From an uncultured Hyphomonadaceae bacterium (lineage in GTDB: Bacteria; Pseudomonadota; Alphaproteobacteria; Caulobacterales; Hyphomonadaceae), in assembly GCA_913057945.1 (NCBI GenBank), contig CAJXOF010000005.1:62001-126000 (forward strand): a stretch of 64,000 nucleotides of DNA. Direction: 5' to 3'. This document shows positions 25,461 through 34,309 of the stretch, piece by piece; position 1 is the first letter of the stretch, and each line of letters opens with the position of its first letter. Position numbers and translations under genes: made by a program. The notes under the pieces were generated by a model. The model saw nothing but the letters and a program-made list of their open reading frames with translations, ran no database searches and was not told the DNA's origin.

Positions 25461-26210
25461 ATGCGATTCAAGGATAAAGTAGCAATTGTCACCGGCGCGG
25501 GTCAGGGCATTGGCGCGCATTATGCCCGCGCGCTCGCCGAAGAAGGCGCAGCCGTGATTGTTGCAGAAATCAACGCCGAAACAGGTCAGAAAGCCGTGGA
25601 CTCGATTGCTGCTGCTGGTGGAAAGGCGCTGTTTGTCGAAACCGATGTGAGTTCTGAAATTTCGACCATCGCGGCCGCTGAGGTGGCGTGCAAGGCATTC
25701 GGCGGCATCGACATTCTGGTCAACAATGCTGCGATCTTCGCAAACATGAAGCGTGCGACGTGGATGGATGTCGATCTCGACTACTACAAGAAATTCATGG
25801 ACGTGAACATGAACGGCATCCTCCTTATGACCCGGGCTGTTCACAAGTCGATGGAAAACCGTGGCGGCGGCGTCATCCTCAACCAGTCCTCCACGGCAGC
25901 TTGGTCTGCAGGTGGATATTACGGGTTGGCAAAGCTCGGCGTAAACGGACTGACAATAGCGCTCGCGAAGGAACTTGGTGCGAGGAACATCCGGGTCAAC
26001 GGCATTGCACCGGGCCCAACGGACACTGAAGCGACACAGAACAATGTGCCCCCGGAAGTCCTGAAAATGCTTCTCGCCCAGATGCCACTGTCCCGCATCG
26101 GCAACACGCAGGACATTGTGAATGCAGCGCTCTTCCTCCTGTCGGAGGATGCGTCATGGGTGACCGGCCAAACCTGGTGTGTCGATGGTGGGCAGGTGCT
26201 TCGGCCTTAG
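25461..26210 (+). CDS. Short-chain dehydrogenase/reductase, classical
   Basis: A 249-aa classical SDR: cofactor loop VTGAGQGIGAHYARALA, NNAAIF, catalytic Ser in NQSSTAAW, and Tyr/Lys in GYYGLAKLGVNGL. A Rossmann acidic residue (VAEINAETG) suggests NAD(H) preference. It probably oxidises an alcohol or 3-hydroxyacyl intermediate of the adjacent P450/thiolase pathway. It starts 153 bp after the thiolase; that gap shows only a short ATTGG/CCAAT palindrome and no gene. Confidence 0.9.
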   Translation: MRFKDKVAIVTGAGQGIGAHYARALAEEGAAVIVAEINAETGQKAVDSIAAAGGKALFVETDVSSEISTIAAAEVACKAFGGIDILVNNAAIFANMKRATWMDVDLDYYKKFMDVNMNGILLMTRAVHKSMENRGGGVILNQSSTAAWSAGGYYGLAKLGVNGLTIALAKELGARNIRVNGIAPGPTDTEATQNNVPPEVLKMLLAQMPLSRIGNTQDIVNAALFLLSEDASWVTGQTWCVDGGQVLRP

Positions 26211-26264
26211 CCTGCCGCGCTTTCAGAGCTTTCAACAACAGGCCGCGCCGCCCGGCCGAAAGCC

Positions 26265-26462
26265 CTATTCGTCCTCTTCGATGGACAGGATGCGCTCCGG
26301 GCAGGCCCGCACTGCGCGTCTGGCGAGGGCTTCTCGGCCCGCTGGCACATTGATCTCCGGCGTTTCAAGATAGCCCTCATCATTCAGTTCGAATAGTTCC
26401 GGAGCGACCGCAGCGCATCGGGCATGGCCCGCACAGCTTTCAGTCTTCGCCTTGATTTTCAT
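26265..26462 (-). CDS. [3Fe-4S] ferredoxin, likely cytochrome P450 redox partner
   Basis: A 65-aa ferredoxin with ligands Cys10, Cys16 and Cys54 in the pattern C-x2-H-x2-C...C-P. Replacement of the second cluster cysteine by His13 is the hallmark of the small [3Fe-4S]/[4Fe-4S] ferredoxins that serve bacterial P450s. An acidic tail (SIEEDE) fits a soluble electron carrier. The P450 lies 2.7 kb away on the other strand. No ferredoxin reductase gene is visible in the window, so electrons must come from an enzyme encoded elsewhere. Confidence 0.93.
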   Translation of the reverse strand: MKIKAKTESCAGHARCAAVAPELFELNDEGYLETPEINVPAGREALARRAVRACPERILSIEEDE

Positions 26463-26651
26463 GTCAGGATCTCCTGCTCTGTCGGCACCTGACAGGGAGG
26501 CACCCGTTGGACCCTTGAAACTGACTCAGGGTCGCCCGCCGCGACTAAGGCGAATACTTTGTTCAGCGCCGCCGAACCGCCATAGACCAAAATGAGCAGC
26601 GAAAATACGATTCCCCTCGTACATTCGGCAAAATGATCGCGAAGATACGCC

Positions 26652-27355
26652 ATGCAAGTTGATCTGTCGGGCAAACGGGCGCTGGTGACTGGTTCCACGA
26701 GAGGTATTGGCCACGCCATCGCGAGACGCCTCACAAAAGGCGGGGCCTGCACCATCATCAACGGCCGAACTGAAGCGGCGGTGCTTTCTCCGATTGAGGA
26801 AATGCAACGGCTGGTTCCGGCTGGGATCTTCGAGGCCGCAAGCGGTGACCTCTCAGACGGCGACACGGCCTCTGACGTTTTCGATAAGGCAGGCGATATC
26901 GACATACTGGTCAACAACATCGGCATTTTTGGCTACAAGCCTCCGTTCGAAGTTTCGGACGAAGAATGGATGGAAGTTCTTCGCGTCAACGTCGTCACCA
27001 CGGCGCGGATCATCCGTCATTATGGCCCCGCATGCGAGAAAATGGTTAGGGCCGCATCGTGAATATCGGATCCGAGACGGGCGTCGCGCCCTCAACGAAC
27101 CTTGTCCACTATTCTGCTTCCAAAGCCGCCGTGCATGCATTATCGCGGGGCTATGCTCAGGCTCTGGCGAGGACGGGGGTAACCGTCAACACACTACTGG
27201 TCGGTCCGACAGCACATCCCGGCGCCACGGCAGAACGCACACGCCAGGCCGACGAAATCGCTGAACTCGTCGCTTTCATGGTCGCCGACGAAGCGGGTCT
27301 CGCGAGCGGCGCGACGTGGCGGGCCGACTGCGGCAACCTGACCTCGATCTCCTGA
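26652..27355 (+). pseudogene. SDR-family dehydrogenase pseudogene (frameshift plus nonsense)
   Basis: The first frame encodes LSGKRALVTGSTRGIGHAIARRL, ILVNNIGIFG and LRVNVVTTARIIRHYGP, then runs into unrelated residues and stops at 27062. In another frame the protein continues PRMRENG-stop-GRIVNIGSETG...VHYSASKAAVHALSRG to 27355. The stop is TAG at 27047-27049, where the family usually has Trp (TGG). So a one-base frameshift near 27030 and a nonsense mutation both interrupt an otherwise normal 235-aa SDR with intact Ser, Tyr and Lys. It is probably a recently lost step, or its job has passed to the SDR at 25461. Confidence 0.85.
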
Positions 27356-27409
27356 CGGCGAAGCAGACCTCCTTTAAGGTCGGCGGTGTGAATTAGGCCG
27401 GTCCCGGCT

Positions 27410-28888
27410 TCAGCCAGCGTGAACCAGGATGCTCTTGGCATAGGTGAACTCTTTCAGCCCTTCAGCACTGTTCTCGCGCCCAAATCCCGATCGCCCGATG
27501 CCGCCAAAGGGGGCGTCGGAAAGCATTGTGCCGGCCCCTCCATTGATCGCCACGCCGCCAGTCCTCATTTCCAGAGACATCTCATAAGCCTTGCCGGCAT
27601 CAGCTGAAATCACAGCGCCCGCGAGGCCGAACTGACTATCGTTCGCGAGGTCGACAGCTTCATCATCATCATCGAAGCCCATAACCGCTGCGATAGGCCC
27701 AAACACTTCCTCTTGTGCCAAGCGCGAGCGATTATCGACATCGTCAAAAACGGTCGGCTGTACGAAAAAGCCGCGATCGAGCCCTTCGGGTCTCCCCCCT
27801 CCAGTAACGAGGCGGGCTCCGGACTCGCGCCCCAGATCGAAATAGGATTCCACCCGTTTGCGCTGAGATTCTCGGATCAGCGGGCCCATCATTGTCTTCG
27901 GGTCTGACGGGTCGCCAATTGTGATCGATTCCACGATCTCTTTCACCCTCGCGACATACGCCTTGCGAACGGAATTATGCACGATGTGGCGGGTCAGAAT
28001 TGCGCAGCCCTGCCCGCAATGGCCCGTGAAGCTTCCGACGCCGATCGCCGCAGCTCTGTTGATGTCCGCATCGGCCCGGACGATAAAGGCGGACTTGCCA
28101 CCCAATTCCATAATGACCCGCTTCAGCGTCGGCGCGGCCTGGGCCATGATGGAGGCCCCCACCTGATCTGATCCGGTGAAGGTAATGAGATCGACGCGCG
28201 GATCAGTGGTGAGGTCGCGGCTGACATCAAGCCCGCCCGTCACGATGTTCAGCACGCCAGGCGGTAGTCCGGCTTCACGCGCGATCTCGCCCAGCAACAG
28301 CGCCGAAAAGGGCGTGAAGGGCGACGGTTTCAGGACAACGGAATTGCCCATCAGCAAGGCGGGGACAATTTTCACGACATTCAGCATGAACGGATAATTG
28401 TAAGGGGTGATTGCCGCCACGACGCCGACCGGGTCATATTTGACGATGCCCGTGCCGAGAACAGTGCGCCCGTCCGCCGATGGTGTCAGTTCTGGCGCGG
28501 TCATCCAGGTGAAGTCACGCGACGCGGCCTCCAGATAATACCGGAAATGCTTCATCGGCAGGCCATACTGCCCGAAATTCGCGAGCCCGACGGTCGAACC
28601 GGCTTCGGCAATGAGAAGCGCGACAATGTCCTCATGCCGTCGCTCCAATGCATCGTAAAAGTGCACCATCGTCTCGATGCGCGTCGTCTGAGGAAGCTTG
28701 CGCCATACGCCGGACCGAAACGAGTCCTTCGCAGCCGTGAGGGCGGCATCAAGTTCTTCCGGGCCACCGACGCAGGCTTCTCCGATCACTTCTTCAGTCG
28801 CCGGATTAATGACGGCTTCCCGTCCCCCCGACGCCGACGACAAATATTCCCCGTTGATAAAAAGGCGATCCTCAAGTTTCAAACCCAC
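27410..28888 (-). CDS. NAD-dependent aldehyde dehydrogenase
   Basis: A 492-aa aldehyde dehydrogenase starting at GTG 28888, supported by AGGAG seven bases upstream. Signatures are ITPYNYPFMLNVVKIVPALLMGN, FTGSDQVGASI, the Glu motif MELGGKSAF, and catalytic Cys295 in GQGCAILTRH. It belongs to the broad ALDH family used for terpenoid, aliphatic or aromatic aldehydes. Head to head with the P450, it could oxidise an aldehyde formed after P450 hydroxylation and alcohol oxidation. Confidence 0.9.
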   Translation of the reverse strand: MGLKLEDRLFINGEYLSSASGGREAVINPATEEVIGEACVGGPEELDAALTAAKDSFRSGVWRKLPQTTRIETMVHFYDALERRHEDIVALLIAEAGSTVGLANFGQYGLPMKHFRYYLEAASRDFTWMTAPELTPSADGRTVLGTGIVKYDPVGVVAAITPYNYPFMLNVVKIVPALLMGNSVVLKPSPFTPFSALLLGEIAREAGLPPGVLNIVTGGLDVSRDLTTDPRVDLITFTGSDQVGASIMAQAAPTLKRVIMELGGKSAFIVRADADINRAAAIGVGSFTGHCGQGCAILTRHIVHNSVRKAYVARVKEIVESITIGDPSDPKTMMGPLIRESQRKRVESYFDLGRESGARLVTGGGRPEGLDRGFFVQPTVFDDVDNRSRLAQEEVFGPIAAVMGFDDDDEAVDLANDSQFGLAGAVISADAGKAYEMSLEMRTGGVAINGGAGTMLSDAPFGGIGRSGFGRENSAEGLKEFTYAKSILVHAG

Positions 28889-28925
28889 TATTTTTCTCCT
28901 TGCGACCTACGAATACGCGCGACGT

Positions 28926-28939
28926 CGACCAACCGGTCG
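28926..28939. promoter_or_regulatory. Candidate operator between the aldehyde dehydrogenase and P450 genes
   Basis: CGACC-AACC-GGTCG is a perfect 5-bp inverted repeat 38 bp upstream of the aldehyde dehydrogenase GTG, in the 292-bp divergent gap. No other gene is visible in the gap. It is short enough to be chance. Confidence 0.3.
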
Positions 28940-29180
28940 CTTGCGGGCGGTTTCGATGAATGACGGGCAAACCTTCTGTCGGCGCCCGGCGTCGAGACCT
29001 TGAATCGCCTGTGGTCTGTACAACAAACGTTGATCCCAGCGAAAACCGAACCTTGCCCGATGACAATGTCGAAGCTTGCATTCAGCTAGGCGAATTTCCC
29101 CTAAGCAGCCGCACATCCACACTAGTCGCGTGAAGTTTGCCAATTCTATTGTTCAACTATCAGAAATGGGAGCAGACACC

Positions 29181-30401
29181 ATGCAGACCGGACCCACGAT
29201 TCCGCAAGCACCGCCTCACATTCCGGCCGAACTAATTGTCCCGTTCGATTTTCGCGCCGATCAAGAATTTTCCAGGGACCCACACAATCGGCTGGACTCG
29301 CTTCGGACAGATCATCGCGCCTTCTTCACACCTTTCCCGCGGGGCATGGGTGGTCAAGGCGTCTGGGTGTTTACGCGCGCCGACGACATTCGCGCTGTCC
29401 TGCAGGATCCCCAGACATTTGCCAGCGGCGGACTGAGGCCTTTCGCGAAAGCGATCGGTGAGGACTGGACCCTCATCCCGGTGGACCTCGACCCCCCGCT
29501 GCACAGCCAGTTCCGCACCCTGCTTAATCCAACCTTTTCGCCGAAGTCGATGAAGAGCATGGAAGCGGTTATTCTCGAGCGGGCCGATGAAATGGCGGCG
29601 GCCCTCGCCAGCCAACGGAGCGTCGAATTCGTCACCGAATTTGCGCGCCCCTATCCCGTCAGCATTTTCCTCGAACTGCTTGGCCTACCGCTCGACGAGA
29701 TGGATCACTTCATCGAGATCGAAGAGAATATCCTGCACAATTCCGGCGACGCCCAGATTGCGGCTATCCGGCAATTGCGGGACTATCTGTCCGGCCAGAT
29801 CGAAGACAGGCGCCGTAACCGCGGTGACGACCTGATCAGCTTCGCTGTTTATTCCGAGGTTGCTGGCAGGCCGCTCACGAACGACGAGGTGATGGGTATC
29901 TGCTTCATGATGTTCATCGGAGGCCTAGATACGGTCACCAGCACACTCGGCTACCATTTCATGCATCTCGCCAGACACCCTGAAGAACAGCAGCGCCTGC
30001 GGGACGACCCATCGCTCATTCCTGGCGCCATCGAAGAATTACTGCGCGTTTACAATGTCGTGACGACGGGCCGCCGGGCCACGCGCGACATCGAAATCGC
30101 CGGCGTTCACATCCGCGAAGGTGACATGCTGGCCCTGCCAACGTCCCTCGCCTCCCGCGACCCGAGTGAATGCCCGCACGCCGCGAAGGTCGATCTTGAT
30201 CGCGAGAGCGCTCGTCACAGCGCGTTCGGCTTCGGTCCCCATCGCTGCATCGGGTCGCATCTGGCTCGACGCGAACTGACGGCCGCGCTCACCGCCTGGA
30301 CCACGCGCCTTCCGAAGTTTCGCCTGAAGGGTGGCGCGGAACCGCGAAGCTCAGGCTCTGGCGTTATCGCGCTGGAGTCGCTCCCGCTTGAATTCATCTG
30401 A
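29181..30401 (+). CDS. Cytochrome P450 monooxygenase (P450cam-like class)
   Basis: A 406-aa soluble P450 from ATG 29181, with GGGAG 8 nt upstream (alternative ATG 29166). The oxygen-activating I-helix is FIGGLDTVTSTLG (Asp250-Thr251), very close to the GGLDTV of P450cam. The K-helix E-x2-R is in EELLRVYNVV, and the heme ligand is Cys356 in FGFGPHRCIGSHLARREL. Such P450s hydroxylate terpenes, fatty acids or steroid side chains using a [3Fe-4S] or [2Fe-2S] ferredoxin; the ferredoxin at 26265 is a fitting partner. The substrate is unknown, but the neighbours suggest conversion of a CH group to alcohol, aldehyde, acid and acyl-CoA. Confidence 0.95.
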   Translation: MQTGPTIPQAPPHIPAELIVPFDFRADQEFSRDPHNRLDSLRTDHRAFFTPFPRGMGGQGVWVFTRADDIRAVLQDPQTFASGGLRPFAKAIGEDWTLIPVDLDPPLHSQFRTLLNPTFSPKSMKSMEAVILERADEMAAALASQRSVEFVTEFARPYPVSIFLELLGLPLDEMDHFIEIEENILHNSGDAQIAAIRQLRDYLSGQIEDRRRNRGDDLISFAVYSEVAGRPLTNDEVMGICFMMFIGGLDTVTSTLGYHFMHLARHPEEQQRLRDDPSLIPGAIEELLRVYNVVTTGRRATRDIEIAGVHIREGDMLALPTSLASRDPSECPHAAKVDLDRESARHSAFGFGPHRCIGSHLARRELTAALTAWTTRLPKFRLKGGAEPRSSGSGVIALESLPLEFI

Positions 30402-30448
30402 TACCGATGGAACGGGCTGCTGGTCCTTGTTGGCGAGCGGCCCGGCGG

Positions 30449-32536
30449 TCATTGCCGCATCTGACTGGCTTCGAATCTCAGATAGTGCCGCATGTCGAGC
30501 AAGGCCTCGTCATCAAGCTCGCCAAATTGTGGCATTCCATTCCCCAGCAGCGCACCTTCACGCACAATTGCCGCAAATGCCTCGTCGTCCAGTATGGTGC
30601 TCGAGGCACGCAAATCTGGCGCTGAACCGGCTGCGACGCCGCCGAGACCGTGGCAGTGAGCGCATCGGCGCCCGTAAGCAATAGCACCAGCCATCAATGG
30701 ACGGGCTCCGACGTCAAAGTCCGGATCAGTGATCGCATTCAACGAGATCGGCTGCTGGTCAGGCAGGCTGGCAGTGCCATCAAGCGCGAAAACAAGCACG
30801 CGGCGGGACATGTTCCGGTAGTCAATATTGATGTCTTCGAAGAACGTTCCGAGGGCGGCTGCTCCGGTACTGCTGCCCGTCTGGACGGCGATGAAATCCC
30901 GTCCACCGGTGGAAAACGAAACGGGCGGCGCAAGGATCGGTGCCTTTGCGTTGAATGACCAGGCAAGGTCGCCTGTCGATGCATCATACGCGTTGAAGAT
31001 CCCGTTGATTTCGCCCTGGAAGACAAGGTCACCTGCGGTCGCCATGACGCCTCCGCCGGTGACCCCCGTTGTCGGCACTTGCCACGCGAGAGACTGGTGA
31101 ACAGGGTCCCAGGCCGTCAGTGCACTTCTCGATGGATTTGTCTCGTCCCAGATCGGCGCAGCCGACATGCCTCCGTCAGCTCCAAACCCCGGATAGCGCT
31201 TCCAGTGTTCTGTTTCGACGCCGCCACTTGAGACGCGCGCTCCTATGAAACTGGTCGGAATGTAGACCAGTTCGGTTTGCGGGCTGAACGCCATCGGCAT
31301 CCAGCTGTGCGCGCCAAAGGTACCAGGGAAAAGATCAAAACTTTCGCCATCCGGATATCGGGCTGCGGGGTCTTCGACCGGTCGTCCTGACTCTGGATCG
31401 ATCATCGAAGCCCAAGTCGTCTTCACGAACGGTTTTGCCGAAATGAAATCGCCATTCGTGCGGTCGATGACATAGACGAAGCCATTCTTTGGCGCATGCA
31501 GAAGAACCTCGCGCGCTTCACCATCGATCGTGAGCGATGCCAGAGCGATGTCCATTGACGCGTTATAATCCCACGTCTCGCCCGGATTGACCTGATAATG
31601 CCATTTGTAGGCGCCGGTCTCCGCGTCCAGGGCGACGATTGACGCCAGGAACAGATTGTCACCTTCGCCCTCGCTGCGGATATTGTGGTTCCACGGCGCA
31701 CCATTTCCAACACCGAGGTAGACCGTCTTGTACTTCTCATCATAGGTGATGGCATTCCAGACAGTGCCGCCGCCGCCATAGCGCCACCATTCGCCGTTCC
31801 AGGTTCCGGCAGCCATTTCCATCGCGTCGCTTTCAAAACCGTCAGCGGGATTTCCCGGCACTGTATAGAACCGCCAGAGCTGTTCGCCGGTGTCGCCGTC
31901 ATAGGCTGTGACATATCCACGGGCATCGCTGACATCTGCGCCGCCATTGCCGATGATCACCGCGCCATCCAGCATACGCGGCGCGCCCGTGATATAGAGC
32001 CCGGTTTCCGTATCCAGCGTGGCGACCGTCCATAGCTGCTTGCCGGTCTGCGCATCGACACAGATCAAGTCGCCAGCGACGGTGGCCGTATAGAGCTTGC
32101 CTTGCCAGTAGGCGATGCCGCGGCTGCCCCAACTGCTCCTGAGAGCGCGACCGGCTGTCTCTAGGATCTGCGGATCAAACTGCCAGATAAGATCGCCCGA
32201 CGCCCCATCAAATGCTGTGATTCTACTTCGACCCGTTGTGACGTACAGGATCCCGTCGACCGCCAATGGTTGCGAAACGGAGTTTTCCCTGTCGAGGTCA
32301 TACGACCATAAAAGTCCGAGCCGGTTTGCGGTGTCGAGATTGATCTCACCTGCCGGGCTGAAATGCTGTTCACCCGATGGACCACCATAGCCCGGCCAAT
32401 CAATACCCTCCGCGGGCCCTGATGCCTGTTCCCGGACCGCCGGCCCCGCATCCGGCGAACAACTGGACATGCCGAAGAGGACGCAACCGGTGAGGCAAAG
32501 AAGAGAAATCTGGCGAGCGATTTGGGTCATGTACAT
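30449..32536 (-). CDS. PQQ-dependent quinohemoprotein alcohol dehydrogenase, periplasmic
   Basis: A 695-aa protein (start at 32536, or ATG 32530). The signal ends in a lipobox-like FGMSSC (about residue 26). An eight-bladed PQQ propeller follows (about 45-590), with typical blades such as GYVTAYDGDTGEQLWRFYTVPG, GNGAPWNH, NPGETWDYNAS and ITAFDGASGDLIWQFD. A C-terminal cytochrome c domain carries CAHCH at 625-629 and a candidate distal Met in GNGMPQFG. It would oxidise an alcohol in the periplasm and pass electrons to the respiratory chain. The vicinal Cys-Cys pair of methanol/ethanol dehydrogenases is absent: the region reads RSSWGSRGIAYW. That may indicate a distinct substrate subclass. Confidence 0.88.
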   Translation of the reverse strand: MYMTQIARQISLLCLTGCVLFGMSSCSPDAGPAVREQASGPAEGIDWPGYGGPSGEQHFSPAGEINLDTANRLGLLWSYDLDRENSVSQPLAVDGILYVTTGRSRITAFDGASGDLIWQFDPQILETAGRALRSSWGSRGIAYWQGKLYTATVAGDLICVDAQTGKQLWTVATLDTETGLYITGAPRMLDGAVIIGNGGADVSDARGYVTAYDGDTGEQLWRFYTVPGNPADGFESDAMEMAAGTWNGEWWRYGGGGTVWNAITYDEKYKTVYLGVGNGAPWNHNIRSEGEGDNLFLASIVALDAETGAYKWHYQVNPGETWDYNASMDIALASLTIDGEAREVLLHAPKNGFVYVIDRTNGDFISAKPFVKTTWASMIDPESGRPVEDPAARYPDGESFDLFPGTFGAHSWMPMAFSPQTELVYIPTSFIGARVSSGGVETEHWKRYPGFGADGGMSAAPIWDETNPSRSALTAWDPVHQSLAWQVPTTGVTGGGVMATAGDLVFQGEINGIFNAYDASTGDLAWSFNAKAPILAPPVSFSTGGRDFIAVQTGSSTGAAALGTFFEDINIDYRNMSRRVLVFALDGTASLPDQQPISLNAITDPDFDVGARPLMAGAIAYGRRCAHCHGLGGVAAGSAPDLRASSTILDDEAFAAIVREGALLGNGMPQFGELDDEALLDMRHYLRFEASQMRQ

Positions 32537-32690
32537 GGTGCCCCGGGGCTACGTGGTGGATCGAGCGGCCGACGCCTTCCGGCGGCAAGCCTCCGCATTA
32601 GAGAGCATTGGCATCCCCCGGCCTGAAATGCTGATCTTACACCTCCCTGCGTCAGAGAGACATAAATGGGTTGCGGGCTTCTGTGCGCAG

Positions 32691-33980
32691 TCAGTGATTG
32701 CTCGGCTCATTGCCGCTCGGAATGAGGCCCTCTACATGAGAAACATCACCGAGTTCATTCTCCGCTTTCAGGTACCGGCAAGCCAGGAAGAAGAACAAGG
32801 CTGCCACAGCGTTGATCGACGCGCCAATCGTCATGGCAACGCCAAGCGAGCCCGCCACATCGCTGATCAGGCCGATCGCGACCGGCCCGATGCCCACACC
32901 GACAAGATTGGCGAGCATCCAGTACGTACTGCTGACCGTGCCGTGCATGCTTGTGGGCGAGGATGCGAGGACCACGGCTGTCACCTGCCCAGCCCAGCCC
33001 CCCAGGATGACGCTGAGCAAGATCACAAAGCCAATCGCGGCTGGCTGACCGGGCACCGATGCAAGAAGCCAGCACACCGGCAGGGACAGACATAATAGGA
33101 GAGCGGGAAAACGGTAGGTTTGAGAGATGTTGTCGCGCGCCAGCGCAGGTGTCGCAAACCCAGCGACCAGAGAGCCGACGGTGTTACCAGCAATGGTCGC
33201 CAAGGCCATGACGATCCCGGTCTCGCCAAGGCTGAACTCGCGCACCCGGATAAGGAATGGCCCCATCCACGTAATAAGAGACGCGTGCGCAAGAGACGCG
33301 CACGTACCGGCAATCACAATGAACAGCAGCGCCCTGTTCCGCGACATTTCACGGACGACCGCGCCGAACGATGGCTTCGCAGCACCGACATTGGCAACCG
33401 CGCGCCGTCTCGGCTCCTTGATTGTCGTCAAAACCAACACACCGAAAACAAAGCCGGGAATCCCGGCGATGAGAAACACAGCGCGCCAGCCATAATACTG
33501 CGCAACAAAGCCGCCGACCAGGAAAATGAGCCCGGTTCCCAGGCCCATGGCCAGGTAGAAGATCCCCATGGCCGTGGGCAGTTCCTTGCGCTCGAAAAGG
33601 TCTCCGATAATGGAAACACTCGCTGGTGGCCCGCCCGCTTCGGCTGCGCCAACGCCAATGCGCATCAGCAAAAGCGATACGAATCCGGTCGACAGCGCTC
33701 CCAATGCGGTCAGTCCACTCCACACCGTCACCACAACCGCGATCAGCCGCACACGGTTGGTGCGATCAGTGAGCCACCCCATTGGCAGCGCTACCAGAGC
33801 AAGCGCGCCCGAATGCGCCAGTCCCGACAGCAAACCAAGCGCAGAATCCGAAAGACCGAACTCCTGCTTTATGGGCTCGATCAGGACAGAAATTACCGCC
33901 CGGTCAATGTAATGGGTCGTAAAGATCGCGGTCAGGACGAATAGGACATACCAACGATAGGGACCTTGTCTGGCCTGCAT
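32691..33980 (-). CDS. MFS transporter
   Basis: A 429-aa, 12-helix membrane protein from ATG 33980, preceded by AAAGGA; the frame is open to 34064. It has YVLFVLTAIFTTHYIDRAVISVLIEPIKQEFGLSDSALGLLSG and the loop motif GWLTDRTNRVR, resembling the spinster-like and anion:cation-symporter branches common beside catabolic genes in sphingomonads. It probably imports an acid or alcohol intermediate or related compound. It lies upstream of the PQQ dehydrogenase on the same strand, with a 154-bp gap that shows no gene. Confidence 0.88.
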   Translation of the reverse strand: MQARQGPYRWYVLFVLTAIFTTHYIDRAVISVLIEPIKQEFGLSDSALGLLSGLAHSGALALVALPMGWLTDRTNRVRLIAVVVTVWSGLTALGALSTGFVSLLLMRIGVGAAEAGGPPASVSIIGDLFERKELPTAMGIFYLAMGLGTGLIFLVGGFVAQYYGWRAVFLIAGIPGFVFGVLVLTTIKEPRRRAVANVGAAKPSFGAVVREMSRNRALLFIVIAGTCASLAHASLITWMGPFLIRVREFSLGETGIVMALATIAGNTVGSLVAGFATPALARDNISQTYRFPALLLCLSLPVCWLLASVPGQPAAIGFVILLSVILGGWAGQVTAVVLASSPTSMHGTVSSTYWMLANLVGVGIGPVAIGLISDVAGSLGVAMTIGASINAVAALFFFLACRYLKAENELGDVSHVEGLIPSGNEPSNH

Positions 33981-34309
33981 TTCGTTCGTCCTTTCGCAAA
34001 GTCGCGGTGCGGAGATCCGATTGTTTGGGGACCGGGGGGAGCCTTGCTCGCGATCGGACGCCAATCACGAAGCAATTGGTTGGTCACCCTAGGACGTGCA
34101 CCTGAAAGTCGGCTAATGTGGATCAGAAACAATCGATGGACATCATGGCATTAACGCCATGCCCGATCGAAGCTTAAAGTCCTCGTGCCGGACAATGACG
34201 CTGTACCGCAGCGCCCAATCGTGTTTCCCGGTAAATCCCTCGCCGAGGGCTCATTACGACTAGTCAGTTCTCACCGGAGGACTGACGCAAAGAGGGTCCG
34301 GAACCACAC
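33981..34309. promoter_or_regulatory. 329-bp divergent intergenic region with a palindrome
   Basis: No credible gene is present. CATGGC (34144-34149) and GCCATG (34156-34161) form an inverted repeat around ATTAAC, about 150 bp before the epimerase-like gene and 165 bp before the transporter. This is a candidate regulator site for both directions. I could not place promoter boxes with confidence. Confidence 0.4.
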
